Shown one piece after another: positions 33,605-48,486 of a DNA stretch of 64,000 nt. The translations under genes and the position numbers were made by a program. The notes below the pieces were generated by a model. It ran no database searches, was not told where the DNA came from, and saw only the letters and a program-made list of their open reading frames with translations. Position 1 is the stretch's first letter, and each line of letters opens with the position of its first letter. Source of the DNA: Cinnamomum chago (lineage: Eukaryota > Streptophyta > Magnoliopsida > Laurales > Lauraceae); the NCBI GenBank assembly GCA_038049695.1, contig CP142457.1, positions 62,988,501 to 63,052,500 on the forward strand, in the 5' to 3' direction.

Positions 33605-34055
33605 TAAGGGTGAGTTTTTGCAGCAAGAAGAATATGCTCTCCTGATTAGATTCTCTTTTCTCCCATTGCTCACATTTGAAATCTCGAGATCCTTTGCTAG
33701 TAATTGAATAAGCGCACCTTACTAGAAAAGAGTGTGAAAGGAGTAGGAAGGACGGACTGATCCAGAGGTGACTAACAACCAGTCCATTTACGTTTCGTTG
33801 AGCTACTTCTCCCATCTTTTCATTACCATTTTTTTTATCAGTGGCGTGTAAGTAAAAGATGAGAAAGACCTGAATTTTTTAAACTCTTTCATCCGTTTCT
33901 CCCAGTCTGTCGCGTGGAAGAAAAAGTTGAAAAAGACGTCAAGATCTCCTGATCCAATACCTGATGTAGAGATGAACTGAGTGCCTTCCTTCGTCTTCTC
34001 GGCTGCATACTCATCTAATAAATTACGAAACAAAGCCCTAATTCCTTCAACTTCC

Positions 34056-34358
34056 ATGGCTTCTCAGCTGCTGCTGCTGCGATACATAGCGGCCTTGGTC
34101 TTCATCTCCCTCCCATTCTCCTCTTACTCTATTCCTTTCATTGTACTGCACGGTCAGTTTTCCATCTCCCTCACTTGTTACTTTCCTTCTTTAGCATATT
34201 TATAGTAGTAATTTTGTTTTTCTTTGTGCAAACCCTAGTTTCTTCCTATCGAGCCCCTTTCGTTCTGTTTGGGATTTTAGACCTAGGGTTTTTGTTGAGA
34301 AATCCTCTTTTTATAGGTGGAATTTAGATGTGGGTTCCATGATTAGGGCTAATGCGCA

Positions 34359-34394
<36 letters not shown>

Positions 34395-35973
34395 GCTGTT
34401 GATGGCTAATAGTACAGAAAGTTACAGCAGTGGAACGATACTAAGCACATGATTTTCCCAGCTGATCGATCATGTATGGGATGATCAAGTCTGATTTTAA
34501 TCGTCCATTTGAAGGTTGAAGCCATGCGGCACATATGCCCTATTTAGTTATGTTGCCGTATTCTCTGCTTTAATTTTTGATGAAAACTTGAGCTTGTTTG
34601 GGTTGCACGTGGATTGTTCCAATTGCCAAGCTTTCAATCTTGAATTGCTTTCACAGTATCAGGAAACGAAACACTTCTTCAATACCGGTGTAAAAATGTT
34701 AGCTTTTCTTGACCAGCTTGTATTGGATGAGGTTTAACTAGCAACAGCATAAAAATTTCATCTCTGTTTGTCCAAGCATCTAACAGAGGGAGCTAGCATT
34801 AGCTGCATGATGGATATTTAAAGCAGTGCCATCATTACTCAATTACCAGAACTGTGGGTTATCTCAGAAGGCAGCAGGCCTTCCCAGCTCATACATACAT
34901 TGTTACTAATGACCAATTTATGTTAGATGTTTAATGAAGACTTAGACTTCCTCAAGACAAATAATGTTTAATTCGCAAAATATCCTAGGCAGTTTAGAAT
35001 GAAGTTAAGAAGCAACTTATGAGGTTGGCGATGCTAAACTAATTATTTACTAGCATCTTCACTTTCCTATCATTATTAACGACTCCAAAGTCGTATCTTC
35101 ATCGACAGGCAGAATATCGATAGAAGAATATAAATGCAGATACTGATTTCATAAAAAAAATATTTTTATCTAGCTGTATTTTTGTTTTTTTTCGTATGTG
35201 TAACTTTTGACAGGCATTGGAGACCAGTGCTCCAATCGAGGAGTCAAGCATTTCACCGAGCTTCTTAGCAGTTGGTCTGGCTCTGAAGGATATTGCATGT
35301 ATGCTTTCTTGTTTTATTCATGGGTGTATTTCTATTCTCTATCTTGTAAGATGATCTTTGACACGATAAGTACTCACAATTATTTTCTCCAGCCCGATTT
35401 TTTTTTTTAAATTTACCATTTTCTGCTATATACTTCCTGCCATGATATCATGCTTTGGGTTTCTGAGGAACAGCGAAAAGCAGTTGGTACATAATTTGAT
35501 AACAGGCGCATTATTGGAGTACAATTTGACCAATGACCATAGCTCTCTGATAGACCTTCATTTATTATACTGGATAACTATACTCGCTTTCTTCTTTATA
35601 TGTATATTACAGTTAAGGCTGTAAATAGGTCAGTTACGAAATAGGACTTGTGAACAGACTGGACACTAACTGAAAAATACTGGGCTAGGTCTGAGTGTCA
35701 GGTTCAGGTCGAGGCCGGGACCTGACTCAGATCCAAAGATCGTAAAACTTAAGATATATAATTATATAGATCTGTTTTTCTGGTCATAATCCACATACTC
35801 ATCCATGTCTGATCCATTTGGATTCAGGAATGGTTCTTATGATCAGTAATCAACATGAACTTTGATGTGGACTCAGACACAGATCCTTTCAATTATATAT
35901 GGATTGGGACTCAGGATGCTGGGCCCGATGGACCTGATCCAAACCAGATCTGTTTGCTCCCCTAACTAAATTG

Positions 35974-36021
<48 letters not shown>

Positions 36022-39000
36022 GAGGGGACTTTTTCCTTTCTTTTTCTTTTTCTTTTTTTTTTGTGGCTGATAGCTGAGCATTTTTTTTTAGTGATGCTGT
36101 TTTATGAAAGCAATTTGTCATTTGTCCTTGTTTGAAGATGAGTTCAAAATTTCAGGAGTTTATAATATACATCTGGTTTCATGCTTGTTAGATGTTACCT
36201 TAGAAGGTAACAAGAAATCATTTGATATAATCAAATCCCCACACCAATTGCATAATGTATTTTTAAGTATTGGCCAAAGTTTAAATTCAGATAGTATTTT
36301 ATATTCATGGGCATGGAGCATAAATCATATTTGCAATTAATCCTTTCCAATTTGATTATTTATGCAAATATTGGTAAGAGCCATAGCAAGTTAGAAGGTG
36401 CTCAACTGCTCATTGTTGCAATCACAAGATTGCAGGTTTAAAATTGGCTTACGTTTCAAAAAGAAATTTTTGTGCAATAGGCATTATTTTGTTGGTTTAG
36501 TCTTGTACATGTACACCTTACTGAATATCAATTTTATTTCTACCGTAGAGAAATTGGAGATGGAACATGGGACTCCTGGGTCTTGCCACTTCTGGAACAG
36601 GTAGGACTTTCTGTCAATTACAAAGCGTTATAACTTGAGATCAAAAACATTATGTGCGGCATAATTTTGTTGTAATTTGTGTTTCTTGTGTTTTTGCAGG
36701 CAGCGATTGCCTGTGAGAAGGTGGTAAAAGTGAAACTGCTTGGATAATTTGTATTTAGCTACTATCCCAAGATTTTAAACTGTGACACATTCAATTACAA
36801 GTGATTGATTACAGGTGAAGCAAACGAAAGAACTCAGTGGGGGATACAACATTGTTGGACTTTCGCAGGTAATGTATCCTTCTTTCTTCTGCTCTGAAAT
36901 ACATGTATGTGAATCTTAGAGTCATTTTCTATACTTCAAAGCATGATCTGACAGCATCCATTTGTCATGAAGATTGCATATTCCATTCTGGGATGACAAA
37001 ATATATTAACTAGTGATCATGGAAAGAAGTTGGGTGGTCAAAACTTTTACCATACAATGACAAGAAAGAAGTTGGGATCTATCTTAAGAATCAATACATT
37101 ATGCACGAACTTCTCTAAATACATTTGGTTGCTCACACTCTGGATCATTCTGGTATCAGGTGATATGATCACAGTAATGATGATTGATTAAGTAGCAGAT
37201 TGTGCTTTTTTCTATGTTATTTTCTAGACCAAGTCTGAACAAAACCTGTAGATGAGTTAACTATTCTTCACCTATTAAGCTTCATGAGTGCATTTACTTG
37301 TAGAAATGAACGTAACTAATCAAGCCTGTGCTTTAGGAAGAGCTTTTGTATTGGATATATCCGCCTTGCAACTTGCAAGTGACATTTCAGTTCGTATACT
37401 AGTGGATTTACTCAAAGTGAACTTCCAGAGGTTCATATTTTTGAAAATATAATGCATTTGTGAAATTCCAAGTGCGACATGATCAATTTTGCCAATGTTG
37501 ATTTGAAGAAATTCAGGATCTCAATTTGCATTCCACTGAAACTCACAAAATGGGAGTTTTTCCTTTTGATGTCTATGTTGGGGGCCCATGTGATGGGATA
37601 GTGGTTTAGGTTGTGATTCCTTTATGGAATAAGACTGCAAGGGGCGAACCATCTCGTGTTAGGTGTACAGATCATAGGGAAAGCGATCGAACATCATCTA
37701 CATGTGAGCATGGACGTGGTTGTGGTGAGATAGTATGAACCCCAATGCGATGTTTAACCTGGGAAGCTCTGCCAAGTGCTTAGGCAGAAATTGAGAAAAG
37801 ATATCTGAGATAGCTAGAATTGTGGAGGTTTCTTTCGAGAATGAGGAAATGGTAAGAGTTATGGTGCTACAACTCTTTAGTGGACATAGTGAGGTTAAAG
37901 GAAAAGGGTGTATTTAAATTTTTGGAGTTTGATAAGTGACTTCTGATGGCATGATAGACTGCAAGCAGCAGAAGTTCCTTTGACAGGGTTGGATGAGAAT
38001 GTTGTTTTAAAATGTGCTCCTGCTCTGTCAAATTATCATATTTGTTGCTTGTGGAGAGATATGATGATTTGAGGGTTTGAATGATAATAGCCAGGTGATT
38101 TTGCAAAGGTTACATATGAGTCAGATACAGTTGCTAATACAAAACGGGAAATGCTTGAGGATCAGATGCAAAAGATTGGGAAGTCAGTGTTTTAAGAAGT
38201 ATTTTATGAAAGCTTATGGAGTTTATAGCCACATTTGATTGCTTTGTTGGTGTTTTTTTTTATCACCACGTTTGATTACTTTGTTGGTGTTTTTTTTTTT
38301 TTTTTTTTTTTTTTTTATCTTTGTTGTTTCTGATAGAAATAAAACTATTTGCCTTGAAAAAAAGGAAAATTGTTCTACCTAGGTTTTCTAATTTCAGTAT
38401 TACCTCACCTATTCTCTATTTTTGCTTCGCAACACTGTTCTTCTGATTTCTGTATCATCAAGTTTCAACTCTATTTCTGTGTATTCTTAAAGTGCCTTGC
38501 AGTTCATGACATGGAATCCCAAATCATGATTCAATTTCATTCTGTTTTTTATAGATCGGATTTACTGGTAGTTCTAGACTTATAGTTTCAATTTATCCTA
38601 GAGATATGAGCAAAGGCATTCTTAAACTGCTTTTCTTCTTTTTCAGGGAAACTTAATTGGTCGAGGAGTTGTCGAATTTTGTGAAGGAGGACCTCCTGTA
38701 AGCTCTTTTTCATTTTTTTTGGGTGCTTAGTGTTCTCTATGGCCTTATAATTTCTGAGGCTTTCTTCCTTTCTGCCACCTTGATATTGGCAATTCTCTAC
38801 ATAAACCCATAGAAAGTTTTTGATGGAATCACTGCATTGCTGAACCATATGGCATCCGCTCATGTTCAAAGCTAAATGGCATAAATGATGATGGATGTGG
38901 TATTCCAAACTGACATTAATTTGTGATACTGGTAAGATAATGCAGCTGGACTCATTGGAAGGGTTAAAAACTTGAAGGGATCTTTGTAATGATGATATAA

Positions 39001-42000
39001 CTGATTCAGTCGTGAGTGGGAACTCAGGTTATTCTTTGGAGCATTTACAACTTAACTACTACTTTATTGAGGACAATAAATCTATAATTTTATTTTTGCA
39101 CAATGAAGTTCACATTTTAGATTGGATTTGTTGTATTTATATCTAACATAATCTCTGGGTAAAATTAATAGTTTCTTAGGACTGCTGTATTTGATACCAT
39201 GTCCTTTTTCTTTTATATAGAGGCCTGTGTTGTTTAGCTAGTCATGTATTTGATACCATGTCCGTTTTTCTTTTATATAGAGACCTGTGTTGTTTAGCTA
39301 GTCTTGTACCATCAATATTTCTACATATGAAGGAATCTAGAGGCTTGTGATTATTCTGAACCAAAATTTAGCTACACCTCATTCCATAATCTGTTTTCTG
39401 AGAGCGTGTGGGCTTCCTACTAAGTATTTGACTCAGTTCTATTAATCATTATCTGTGGATTCTTTCTAGTAATTTCCTTGCAAACGTGATTTTCTTTTAC
39501 TGTTATTCTACTCTTTCTAACGTAACTTATATTAAGCCAGTTTTGACTATGTACATTCCTTATTCCTTATTGAACAGGTTAAGAATTTCATCTTGCTGGG
39601 TGGTCCTCATGCTGGCACTGCTTCTGTGCCACTCTGTGGAGTAAGTGATATTTACCATTCCCATCAATCACTGCATGCATTTGTACGCAAGTGCATTTGA
39701 GTTACAAAGGGCAAATGATTTCAACCAGGAGTGTGCATAGAAGTTAATTACAAACTAGTTCTTTTCCTGTGGAAGAATGCATAATGGATTGACCATGCCT
39801 GAATGATCTGTGAAGTGTTAGCCATGGCACGGGTAGACTTTTTCATGTAGAACTACTTTGTATCCTTAAAAGTCTTGGAAAAAGTAAGGACTAGATTTAA
39901 CTAGTATATGGTAATCATTGATGAGAGAAATGGCAGGTCCCTTACAGGTTACAACTAGGAGAAATATTTCTAACACCAGTTCCATACTATCCAACTGGGC
40001 TTTGTGAAAATCAATTAGTCAGCCAACACTAACTTTCTGATCATATTTCCCTCATCCTCAACTGATTTACTGCAATTTGCGATGGTTAACAGTGACCAAG
40101 TTCCTTGATTCAATCACAATCAAGTAACCACAGCCATAGGATATGGTATTCGCATAAGCATTATTGGAAGACGTGTTTCCATAGGATTATTGATGAGAAC
40201 TCTATGGAATATAATTAAATTTCGGATTGTATGGATTTGAGTTTGATTCAAGTATATTGACTGAAGTTTGATCAAACATCCGTAAAAAGAACACAGGAAA
40301 ATTATACTTATGATATCCTTTGCTCTAACCTCTGTTTATGGTTAAGACTTAAGATTGATTGTGGTGTACTCTCAATTTTGCAGTCTGGTATCATATGCAT
40401 CCTCGTGGACAATTTAATCAAATCAGAGATCTACTCCGACTATGTGCAGGTTTGGCATCTTGTTCCCACTTGTTTGGCTTTAAGTGTGGACAAAACATTA
40501 TAAGCTGAAAAACAGTAGCTAACAGACCACACACTTATATCGTTTTTTGCCGTGAGAGACAATGACGACTCGGTTAAGTACATATGTAATGATTACTTTT
40601 CCCCACTCTACATTTTTTATTTTTTAATATATGATGAAGCTTAATTCTGATGGATGCATCTAATTTGTTGCAGGCTCACTTGGCTCCCAGTGGTTATCTT
40701 AAGATTCCAACTGTGAGTATCCTTTTGGAGATGTTTAAGCTCACTGATCCATAGGATCATCTCAGTTCATTTTCAGTTTGGTATACTCATGCACATTATA
40801 TCACTTCCGTTCTCAGTTCTCACTTGCGCATGCGACCAGAACTCGAAGTGAGGATGGTTTACCTATAGATAAAATGCGGAGAAAAGAATCTGTATTGTCA
40901 TTGCCCTTTTCAGGAAAGGACCAGAATTTATAGGCTCAAAAGAGAAACTCTGATGCTAGAGGGAGCATTGACTTCTGATGCCCATGGGAGCCCGTTGTCC
41001 CCACAAGCATAGAATGGTGGCAAGGGAAAGCAACTCCCATAGGGAGCACCAGGGTTCATGCCATGCTCAACTGTTGAAATTCTTCCATGCTGTCCAGTTT
41101 GGCAGCCTACCAGAGTAATAAAATATTTATAAAAAAAAAGAAGAGAGGAAAACTTATGTTGCCATTAGTGACGAGACATGTATGGTTCACCATTATAATT
41201 GCAGACAAAAACTTTTTATTTCAATTACCAATATGGCCATTAAAGTAGCTATGAAATTGCAAAATCTAATGGCTAATGTGAATATAAAATTAATGATAAA
41301 AATGGGCTCGAATAAACGCGATAAAATTTCTTAATTTTTTTATGCATGCAATTATATGTTATAGTATTTACTTCTGTTGCAAAATTTTGAATGTCAGTTG
41401 GCAAAACCAAGCTCCCTTAGGTACAAGGAGAGTAGGCCCTACTCGACTACACACCCATATGGACCAGGATCTGTAACAAATCCTACATGTATCCTCAGTA
41501 ACTCATTTTGAAATTGGCATCCATCTGAGCCAAAGTGGTGCATATGGGTGAGAAGAGAGTGCTTTTAACAAATACTAGGATTGAATGGAAAACTGCTTCT
41601 TGTTTGCGCTTTCCTACTGCTCAACATATTTTATCTGGGACTGAACGTTTCCCCGTATTGAGCCTTTTGAGTTTCCCTCCAAAGGAATGTTCATTTGTCA
41701 TTCAAAAGCTCATATGTTTGAAGATGACTTTTACGATCGAATCACTATAAGTAATCTTCATTTGAAACATATACATATCCAAGCACATAAAATTGCTGTG
41801 TTCTAACTTTCATGTGAACATTCTTCAGTTTCCTGCCCAGCGTATCAGCCTGAGCTTGTTTTTGTGATTGAAGACAGTTTTAGGCTTGTTTTTTTCTGCC
41901 GAAGAATTTCTTATGTATCAACTGGACACAAGTGGGCTTCCGTAATCAGAGAAATATGGGCCTTTGTTGAAGTTTCTCATATAATCATTTTAGAGATATG

Positions 42001-43441
42001 CACGCTAGCCTGTATCTCATTCTAGTTTATCATATAACTGTGTGACATGAATACGCATTTTGGATCTGAAACTATTTAATGCCCTCAGTTTCTATTGTTA
42101 AAGCCTCCAAATCCTGTTATAGTGATGATAACACCCATATGAGATCTGTGAAGGACCTCGAGCCAAGCCCTCCGGCATCGGTCTCAGTTTTCCAGTGGTT
42201 TGTTGGGCAACTCCGTATCTTTGCACTTGCTATATTTGAAAAAGCATTCCAAGACTGGACACTGAATAAACTTCAAAGAGAAGCTCTTTTTTTTACTCTC
42301 CTTTTCCCTTTAAAGTCAAGACTATCTTTACAATTTTGAAGATGATGTTTTCTTATTTTATCAGCCCAAAGTCCCACCTTGCTATTCACTTTTTTAATTG
42401 AGAAAGCTTCATAGTGTGGACTCTGCAAAGAAATAGCACTGCACATAACCACGTATCTTTTTAATTTGCCTAAATTCATAATCTCTTTATCGAATACACC
42501 TGAATTTTGGATCTCTTTCCTGACAGTTACTCCCTATTGGTAAATAATTGCCATATCCACCTGTACTCTAGTCTTTATACTAATGCTGAACATTTTTTTT
42601 TAATTTGTTTAAAATTCGATATTTCTTTAGTCGATAAACCTGAATGTTGGTTGCTTCCCAGATGAATGCTGCCATATCCACCTTTAGTCTATAGACAAAT
42701 ACTAAAGAAACTCTTCTTGTTTCTTCTTATTCTTTAGGACATTGCTGCCTATTTAGAGGGATGCAGATTTCTCCCAAAGCTTAACAATGAACGTCCTAAT
42801 GAGAGGAACTCCACTTACAAGGAAAGATTCAGCAGCCTCCAGAAATTGGTTCTTATCATGGTAATTTGGAAAAGGTCCATGCATGTTTGTTGTTGCAATC
42901 CTTTTGGTACATTGAAACAGTACACACAATTTTTCCCTTCCAAATATTTCTCATTGCATATATTTCCGGCAATAGCTACTGATCTATTTCATTCATAACC
43001 CTCTGATGATCAGTTTGAGCATGACACTGTTTTAATACCTCGGGAAACTTCTTGGTTCGGATATTATCCAGATGGTTCCTTCAGCACAGTTTTGCCTCCT
43101 CAGCAGGTAAGCATTACATTCTAGATTTTATAATGTGCCAGTAGTTTAGACCAGAGTTTCCTGTGTGAAACAGATGTGGGATACAATATAAATGCATGAA
43201 TTATTTCATTTTGCAATATGCACTATGTATTTTGATACACTGAAAGACTCAAGAGACAGGCAAACAATTGCATGGGCAAAACAGTTTCCTGGTAACTGTG
43301 GCTTGGTCATTAATTGCATGACATGGGGAGCTATAGGCCAAATCATTTATTGTTCTCTTCTTGTTGAACTGAATTGATTTATCAAAATAAGGTTATTTCA
43401 CCAATTTCTTTAATGAGCTTTGTTGTTGGTTGCGTGCACGC

Positions 43442-43479
<38 letters not shown>

Positions 43480-43744
43480 TTTACCTCGTTTTTCAGCTTT
43501 ATCGCGCTTAAAAAATAAACAATGAATGCTGCAGACAAAACTTTACACTGAAGATTGGATTGGCCTGAAAACCTTGGATGATGCTGGGAAGGTTATATTC
43601 ATCAGTGTGCCAGGAAATCATCTTGGAATTTCTCAAAGCGATATGAAAAAACACATTGTTCCATATTTGGAAGACGAGGTGGCAGCGAGGGTCCGGAAAT
43701 TATATAATCCACGGCGAGCCTCTTCCTTCTTGGAACATCATTGA
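34056..43744 (+). CDS. PPT1: palmitoyl-protein thioesterase (PPT1-like), 12 exons
   Basis: Soluble alpha/beta hydrolase that removes thioester-linked fatty acyl groups from S-acylated proteins, in the lysosome in animals and probably the vacuole/endomembrane lumen in plants. Exons: 34056-34152, 35214-35298, 36549-36600, 36700-36720, 36815-36868, 38647-38697, 39578-39640, 40384-40449, 40674-40712, 42738-42860, 43014-43106, 43535-43744. All introns are GT-AG, phases agree, and the sum is 954 nt (317 aa plus stop). Residues 1-24 form a hydrophobic signal peptide. Catalytic residues are visible: Ser102 in GLSQG, Asp221 in FEHDTV, His277 in GNHLG. Conserved GGYNIVGLSQGNLIGRG and KLYTEDWIGLKTLDDAGKV blocks identify the plant PPT family, and length is normal. 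No lesion was seen. Intron 2 holds a long TA repeat and intron 6 a 59-bp duplication. Confidence 0.95.
35980..36019. repeat. (AT)20 microsatellite in thioesterase intron 2
   Basis: Uninterrupted AT dinucleotides, about 530 bp before exon 3, next to a CTTTTT-rich stretch. Confidence 0.95.
36700..36720 (+). other. PPT1: 21-nt microexon (exon 4) of the thioesterase
   Basis: GCAGCGATTGCCTGTGAGAA plus G codes for AAIACEK, placed between TTTTTGCAG and GTGGTA. It is needed to keep the plant PPT sequence between WVLPLLEQ and VKQTKELSGGYN. Donors GTGGTA and GTAAAA overlap, so a 24-nt form adding one Val is also possible. Confidence 0.75.
39187..39304. repeat. 59-bp tandem duplication in thioesterase intron 6
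   Basis: GTATTTGATACCATGTCC starts both units (39187 and 39246); they differ at about four positions and end TTTAGCTAGTC. Confidence 0.9.
43444..43477. repeat. GA microsatellite in thioesterase intron 11
   Basis: Seventeen GA units, about 60 bp before exon 12. Confidence 0.95.
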
Positions 43745-46700
43745 TACTTGATGTCATCGCAATTGCAATGTATCAGTGTGCTAAATTTGTATGTTTCAGC
43801 TGTGGGTATGAAGCTGTGTAATCCAATCCAGGCTATCTAAACCATGCCAATATAAGTTTGTATTACTTAGGCTTATTGGCTGTATTGCAGGATAATAACA
43901 TGAATGACAGACTCTTCATACTTTCAGGAATCTTGAATATAAAGTTGAGGTTGTTACACCAGGCTCCCATTATCGGCACACTAGGTGAAAGTTTGATTTT
44001 TCCAACTAATGTATGAAAACTTGTTACTTAAGGACTTTCTCCATCCTTTTTTGAGTCTATTGCTCTGGTTTAACTCCCATCTGAGCATAGACACAGAAAG
44101 ACAAATTGTTCTATTGTTCTGGACTGCAGTTTACTGCTTTTACAGATTATACCCGATACCCTGTACTATACATGCTGGCATGTCCTCCAAATGTTAAGAC
44201 TTGATTTGATGGGCCCTACGCATGGATGGTCTAGAAAATATGCTGGGGTTGAAGATCTTGTCTCTTCAATCAGTATCTAGAAATATATTCTGCAGGGCTG
44301 TAACAATTCAGAAAAAAATGCTAGTGACAGGTAGCTATAGTTAAATCAATCATCCAGAATCACTGTGCTGTGGCCTGTGAGGATTGTTAATTTTCAAAAA
44401 AAAAAAAAAAAAAACATCTAAATCTAAGCATATGTTCATAATTGTGCCTTTCTGACATTCTAATGGAGTAATAGGTGCAGTTAAGGCTTTGATGGTGGGG
44501 AGAAGGGTCAGTGTTTGAGGGTACGGATATGTGTCTGATTTACATTTCTCCCCCCTTCCTTCCAAAATAACTAGAAAATGTGCCACCATGCCCCAAGTTT
44601 CTTTCTAAATGGACTGATTTTGCTGCTACGCGTTTTGTTCTTTTTAACCCCAAATAATGTTTATTTGATGTATAGAAGAAAATCATGATAAGATGAAAGA
44701 TGGTTGCTTTCTTTAACTTTCAGTACAGATTTTTTTTTTTTTTGGCTAGGAGTATAGATTTGTTTTAAATGAATTCGTGGACTATTATCAGTTGCATTGA
44801 GCATATCTAGAATCTAGGAATCATAATTCTGGCCTAGGTGATTGGGCTGATCTTTGGTGATTCCATCCTGCTTATATCACATGCGCGCCCAATACATCGG
44901 CACTCATCCAATGACATGTAAAAATATGATTTACTCCGTTTCATGTTAATCGTATATTATAGAGATGATGAAAACAAATGATCCATGCATGCATACTTAA
45001 ATGTCTATAAAAGACAGACAGAGAATCGCTTCTTTATTAAAAAAGAACAAATTTTTTTGTGGTTCAAATGATGAAACCGAACCCTTGTAATCTTTACCAT
45101 TTTACGCTATCTTTCAATGATGGCGAATCTTCTCCTACCAAGAAGACTGCATACCGTTTATGTGTGTGTGCAGTGCAGTCCACGTGGTGTGGTGGGGTAT
45201 CTCTACTTTTATTCCAACATAAGATGAATATCTATCAATACAAAAAGAAGGCCAGATGAAAGGTTTCTTTTATTATGACAAGGGAGATAAATAAAAATTA
45301 GCCCCACTAGTTTGTCATAGTCTTTGATTTAACCGCCTTGAAGTTTAATGGCATCTTTTAACTATAAAACTTTTTGAGATCCAATACAATAGCGAGCGAA
45401 GGTTCGATATGTAAAATTAGGCCTGATGGAAGATCATGGGATGATAAGGTTAACAAATGGCTGCACTAATCAGAGGTGGGTCAAAGTGTGTCCCATAGAG
45501 CAGGACCGTACATGCAGTCTACTTGTTAAGACTGTGTAACAGAGAAAGCGAATGGTTTTGTTCAAACAGGTTTAACCATCTTCAGCTCGAGAACATTTTC
45601 ACAAATAAAATAAGGGAAAGAAAATTCTTCTCTGAGAATTAATAGTGGCTCCAACAGGTCCGATGGCCTTCAACTAGTGTAATTCTCTGACACGGGCCCA
45701 AATCTATGGGCCAGCTGCGCCATGCTTTTAGTAATCAGACTGGGCCTGAATTTAAAATCTGGCCCATTTAGTAATGAGTCTGTTTCTTTTGTGGAATTTT
45801 TGACATGATGTGACATCTTATTTCCTGAAATTTCTAAATTTCATGTTTCTTCACTAACATTTTTTAATTCCAGCCACATGATCACGACCTTTGAGAATCT
45901 TTCCAAAAGTATTTCTCATATGGGATTTCCTTGAATTCCAGCAAATAAACAAACCCTTAGCTTGGATTAAGTGACAAAAGGCTCAAAGAACAGCCCAGCC
46001 AGCCCAAAACAAGTATTTATGAACAAGCGATGAAATAGTGTAATAGAGCAAAAGGGGGAAAATCCATCCCATAGATAGATAGGTTAGTACATACCCTATT
46101 GTTTCGGGTTGGGTTGTTTTTTTGGGATCTGTTGACTGCTTTTTACTGTTTATCACTACTTTCCCCAGCATGGTCAAACCATTTCTCTGTAAGGTGTGTC
46201 ATGAAGGACGATGCCAAAGGGCCAAGGAGCCAATGTTTGCACTTTGTCAGATAAAGATTATACTACTTCGTGGGAAATTTCTCCTGCAGACATTAGTCTC
46301 AATTCATTTTTATGAAGCTCAACCTTTTAATGTCCACATTGCGGATATCCCACGGGAGAAATTTTTTGCCGCTAAAGCTTCTTCGGAGGTCCAGCTGTGA
46401 GGGATTTTCACATATCAATGAGCTAAAAGCAAAGATGATGTTGATTGAAATTATGGGTTTTCACGCATTGATCATTTTAATGTTGCATCTCTCACTTTCT
46501 TTGGAGTAAAATCTCTGTGAGCTTGTATCACCGAGAGGGCATGTAATATGAATTGTCTAGAACTTGCAAAGGTGAGCCTCATGTGACTTAAAAGAAATCA
46601 TTTGCCTGAAACTCTCAATGATGACATTTCCTAGGGTTACTTTTATTTTAAACGCTATCTATGACTTACATCAAAGCTTTCTTTTTTCATCGACAATGTC

Positions 46701-48486
46701 ATCATCGTTATCATCTACGTGTCAGAGAGATTAACTAGCATCATTTTAAAATTCATCACAAAGCTCAAGATGGATGCCCCACAGGCTTCTACTATCTCTC
46801 ACATCATCTTTATCTCTTTCCCTTTCTTTTGTACCAAGATCAAGCTTCCCATCAATCTCATTGCTAGTTGTCAAGAGCACAGACCACTGTGTTGGTTATC
46901 TTTTACAACCAATCCTACTTTCATGGCTGCACTTTGATAATGACCATGATCATGCATAACTGGACATATGATAACCACAGTTTGTATTTACTTTTGGACT
47001 AACAGAATTGATACGATGGTTCATAGGTAAAATCTCTATTGAAGAATTGCCATCATGAATAATAAACGACCATGAGAACACAGTCATCAAAAAGAAAAGA
47101 AGTTAAATCTCAGTTGGGAGATTGCTAAATCACTTTAACATATTTCAGATGCATCAGTTAAATGGGATGTTGAGATCAAAATATATGACATCTTCTGTTC
47201 CAATTTATCTGAACAGAATCAGTCTCATAGGAAGAAAGCTAAGTCCAATGACAAATTGCTTCAGAAAGACAAAATCAACATTTCCAGGATCACTGGAAAA
47301 CCCAGTAGCATTTATATGGTTAGAGATCATAGTCTGATCTAATGTTGTTCAAGGATATGGGGAGAATCTTGAGTTAGCATTAAAATATACTCAAAATCTT
47401 TCAGGTTCAGCCAGTTGAAAGCAGAGCTTAAATTATATAAATTTTATAGCTGGGTACTTGTAAATCCCAAATACCATATGCTACAGATGGACTCCTATTT
47501 AAAATTTAGATCTCATACCTCAGATAAGGTATGTGCTTGGTGGGTTGAAATAGCAGAGTTAAAAGGCCATATCTCCAGTATATAATGAGTAGAATGGAAA
47601 ATGCATCCATTAGACGTCAGCTTAGGGTGCACTTGGCTACAGCCAATTCAAAATGGCTGGTATATTTCGGCAGAGTGAGTAGTTCTATACAATTATTTTT
47701 TGCTTGTGAAGCGGGCACAGTAGAAATCAGAGGACATGTTGTTACTAGGATGTGATGCTGTTCACCGAACTCTTCCATTCCAAATCAATATCAATCATCA
47801 CCAGAAATAGTTAGTGATTTTTGCATGGCTATTCCATTATCCACCTGATGTGTGTCAGATTTCCGAACTACCCCTACAACAGCATAGATAATTATTAACT
47901 GTCATTTGGTCAAAACAACAAGACATGTTCAAACTCACCAAATCCACATTTGTTGTGTGTCTTTCATTGAACTTAATGTTCAATTGTTTTGAACTTTCAG
48001 ACTACTGTTAACAAGTCCATTTCTTCTAAACACTTTGATGCTTAAAATGATAACGAACAGGAATAAAAAAAAACTCACCTTTGTATAAAAGCATAGTCAT
48101 TCATCCATGCCAACACAACATACATGAGGTCGAACATCAACAAATTTACACAAATGAACTGTTTTTCTGCATCTCAATATCAAACCACATAGTTGAAAAG
48201 AAATTTCTTTTCTTTCCTTTTTTTCCCCTTCCATGAATGACTGCATTCATAGAAGGCCATCTACTGCTGTCACTAAGAGAATGAAGAACAACAGAAACAG
48301 TTCTTCAATCATTTTGCTGGTTTTATCGACCATAAACCATGCAAAAATATAAAGCATGCTGTTAATTCAAAAGCTATGATACGCAAGTTAAAAGAGAGAA
48401 AAAAGAAGATAAAATTGAAGAAAAAGAGCAAGGAAACACTGTCTGCAACTTCATGCTGCTTGATTATATAGAAAAGAACATTTGGG
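43745..48486. other. intergenic DNA between thioesterase and DUF761 genes
   Basis: The first few hundred bases are probably thioesterase 3' UTR and the last few hundred the 3' UTR of the convergent DUF761 gene. Between them are an A-run near 44397-44415, AT-rich spacer and short open frames with no recognisable protein. No paired transposon ends were found. Confidence 0.45.

Noticed and set aside
33803..34057. Minus-strand open frame of about 84 codons starting on the opposite strand of the thioesterase ATG
   Set aside because: It is antisense to the thioesterase leader, has no recognisable domain or own promoter, and shares the palindromic CCATGG by chance. Transcript data would be needed to revive it.
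35615..35965. GGTC/GATCTG-rich stretch in thioesterase intron 2 with hAT-like ends
   Set aside because: End similarity is weak and flanking 8-bp sequences do not match, so a MITE could not be supported.
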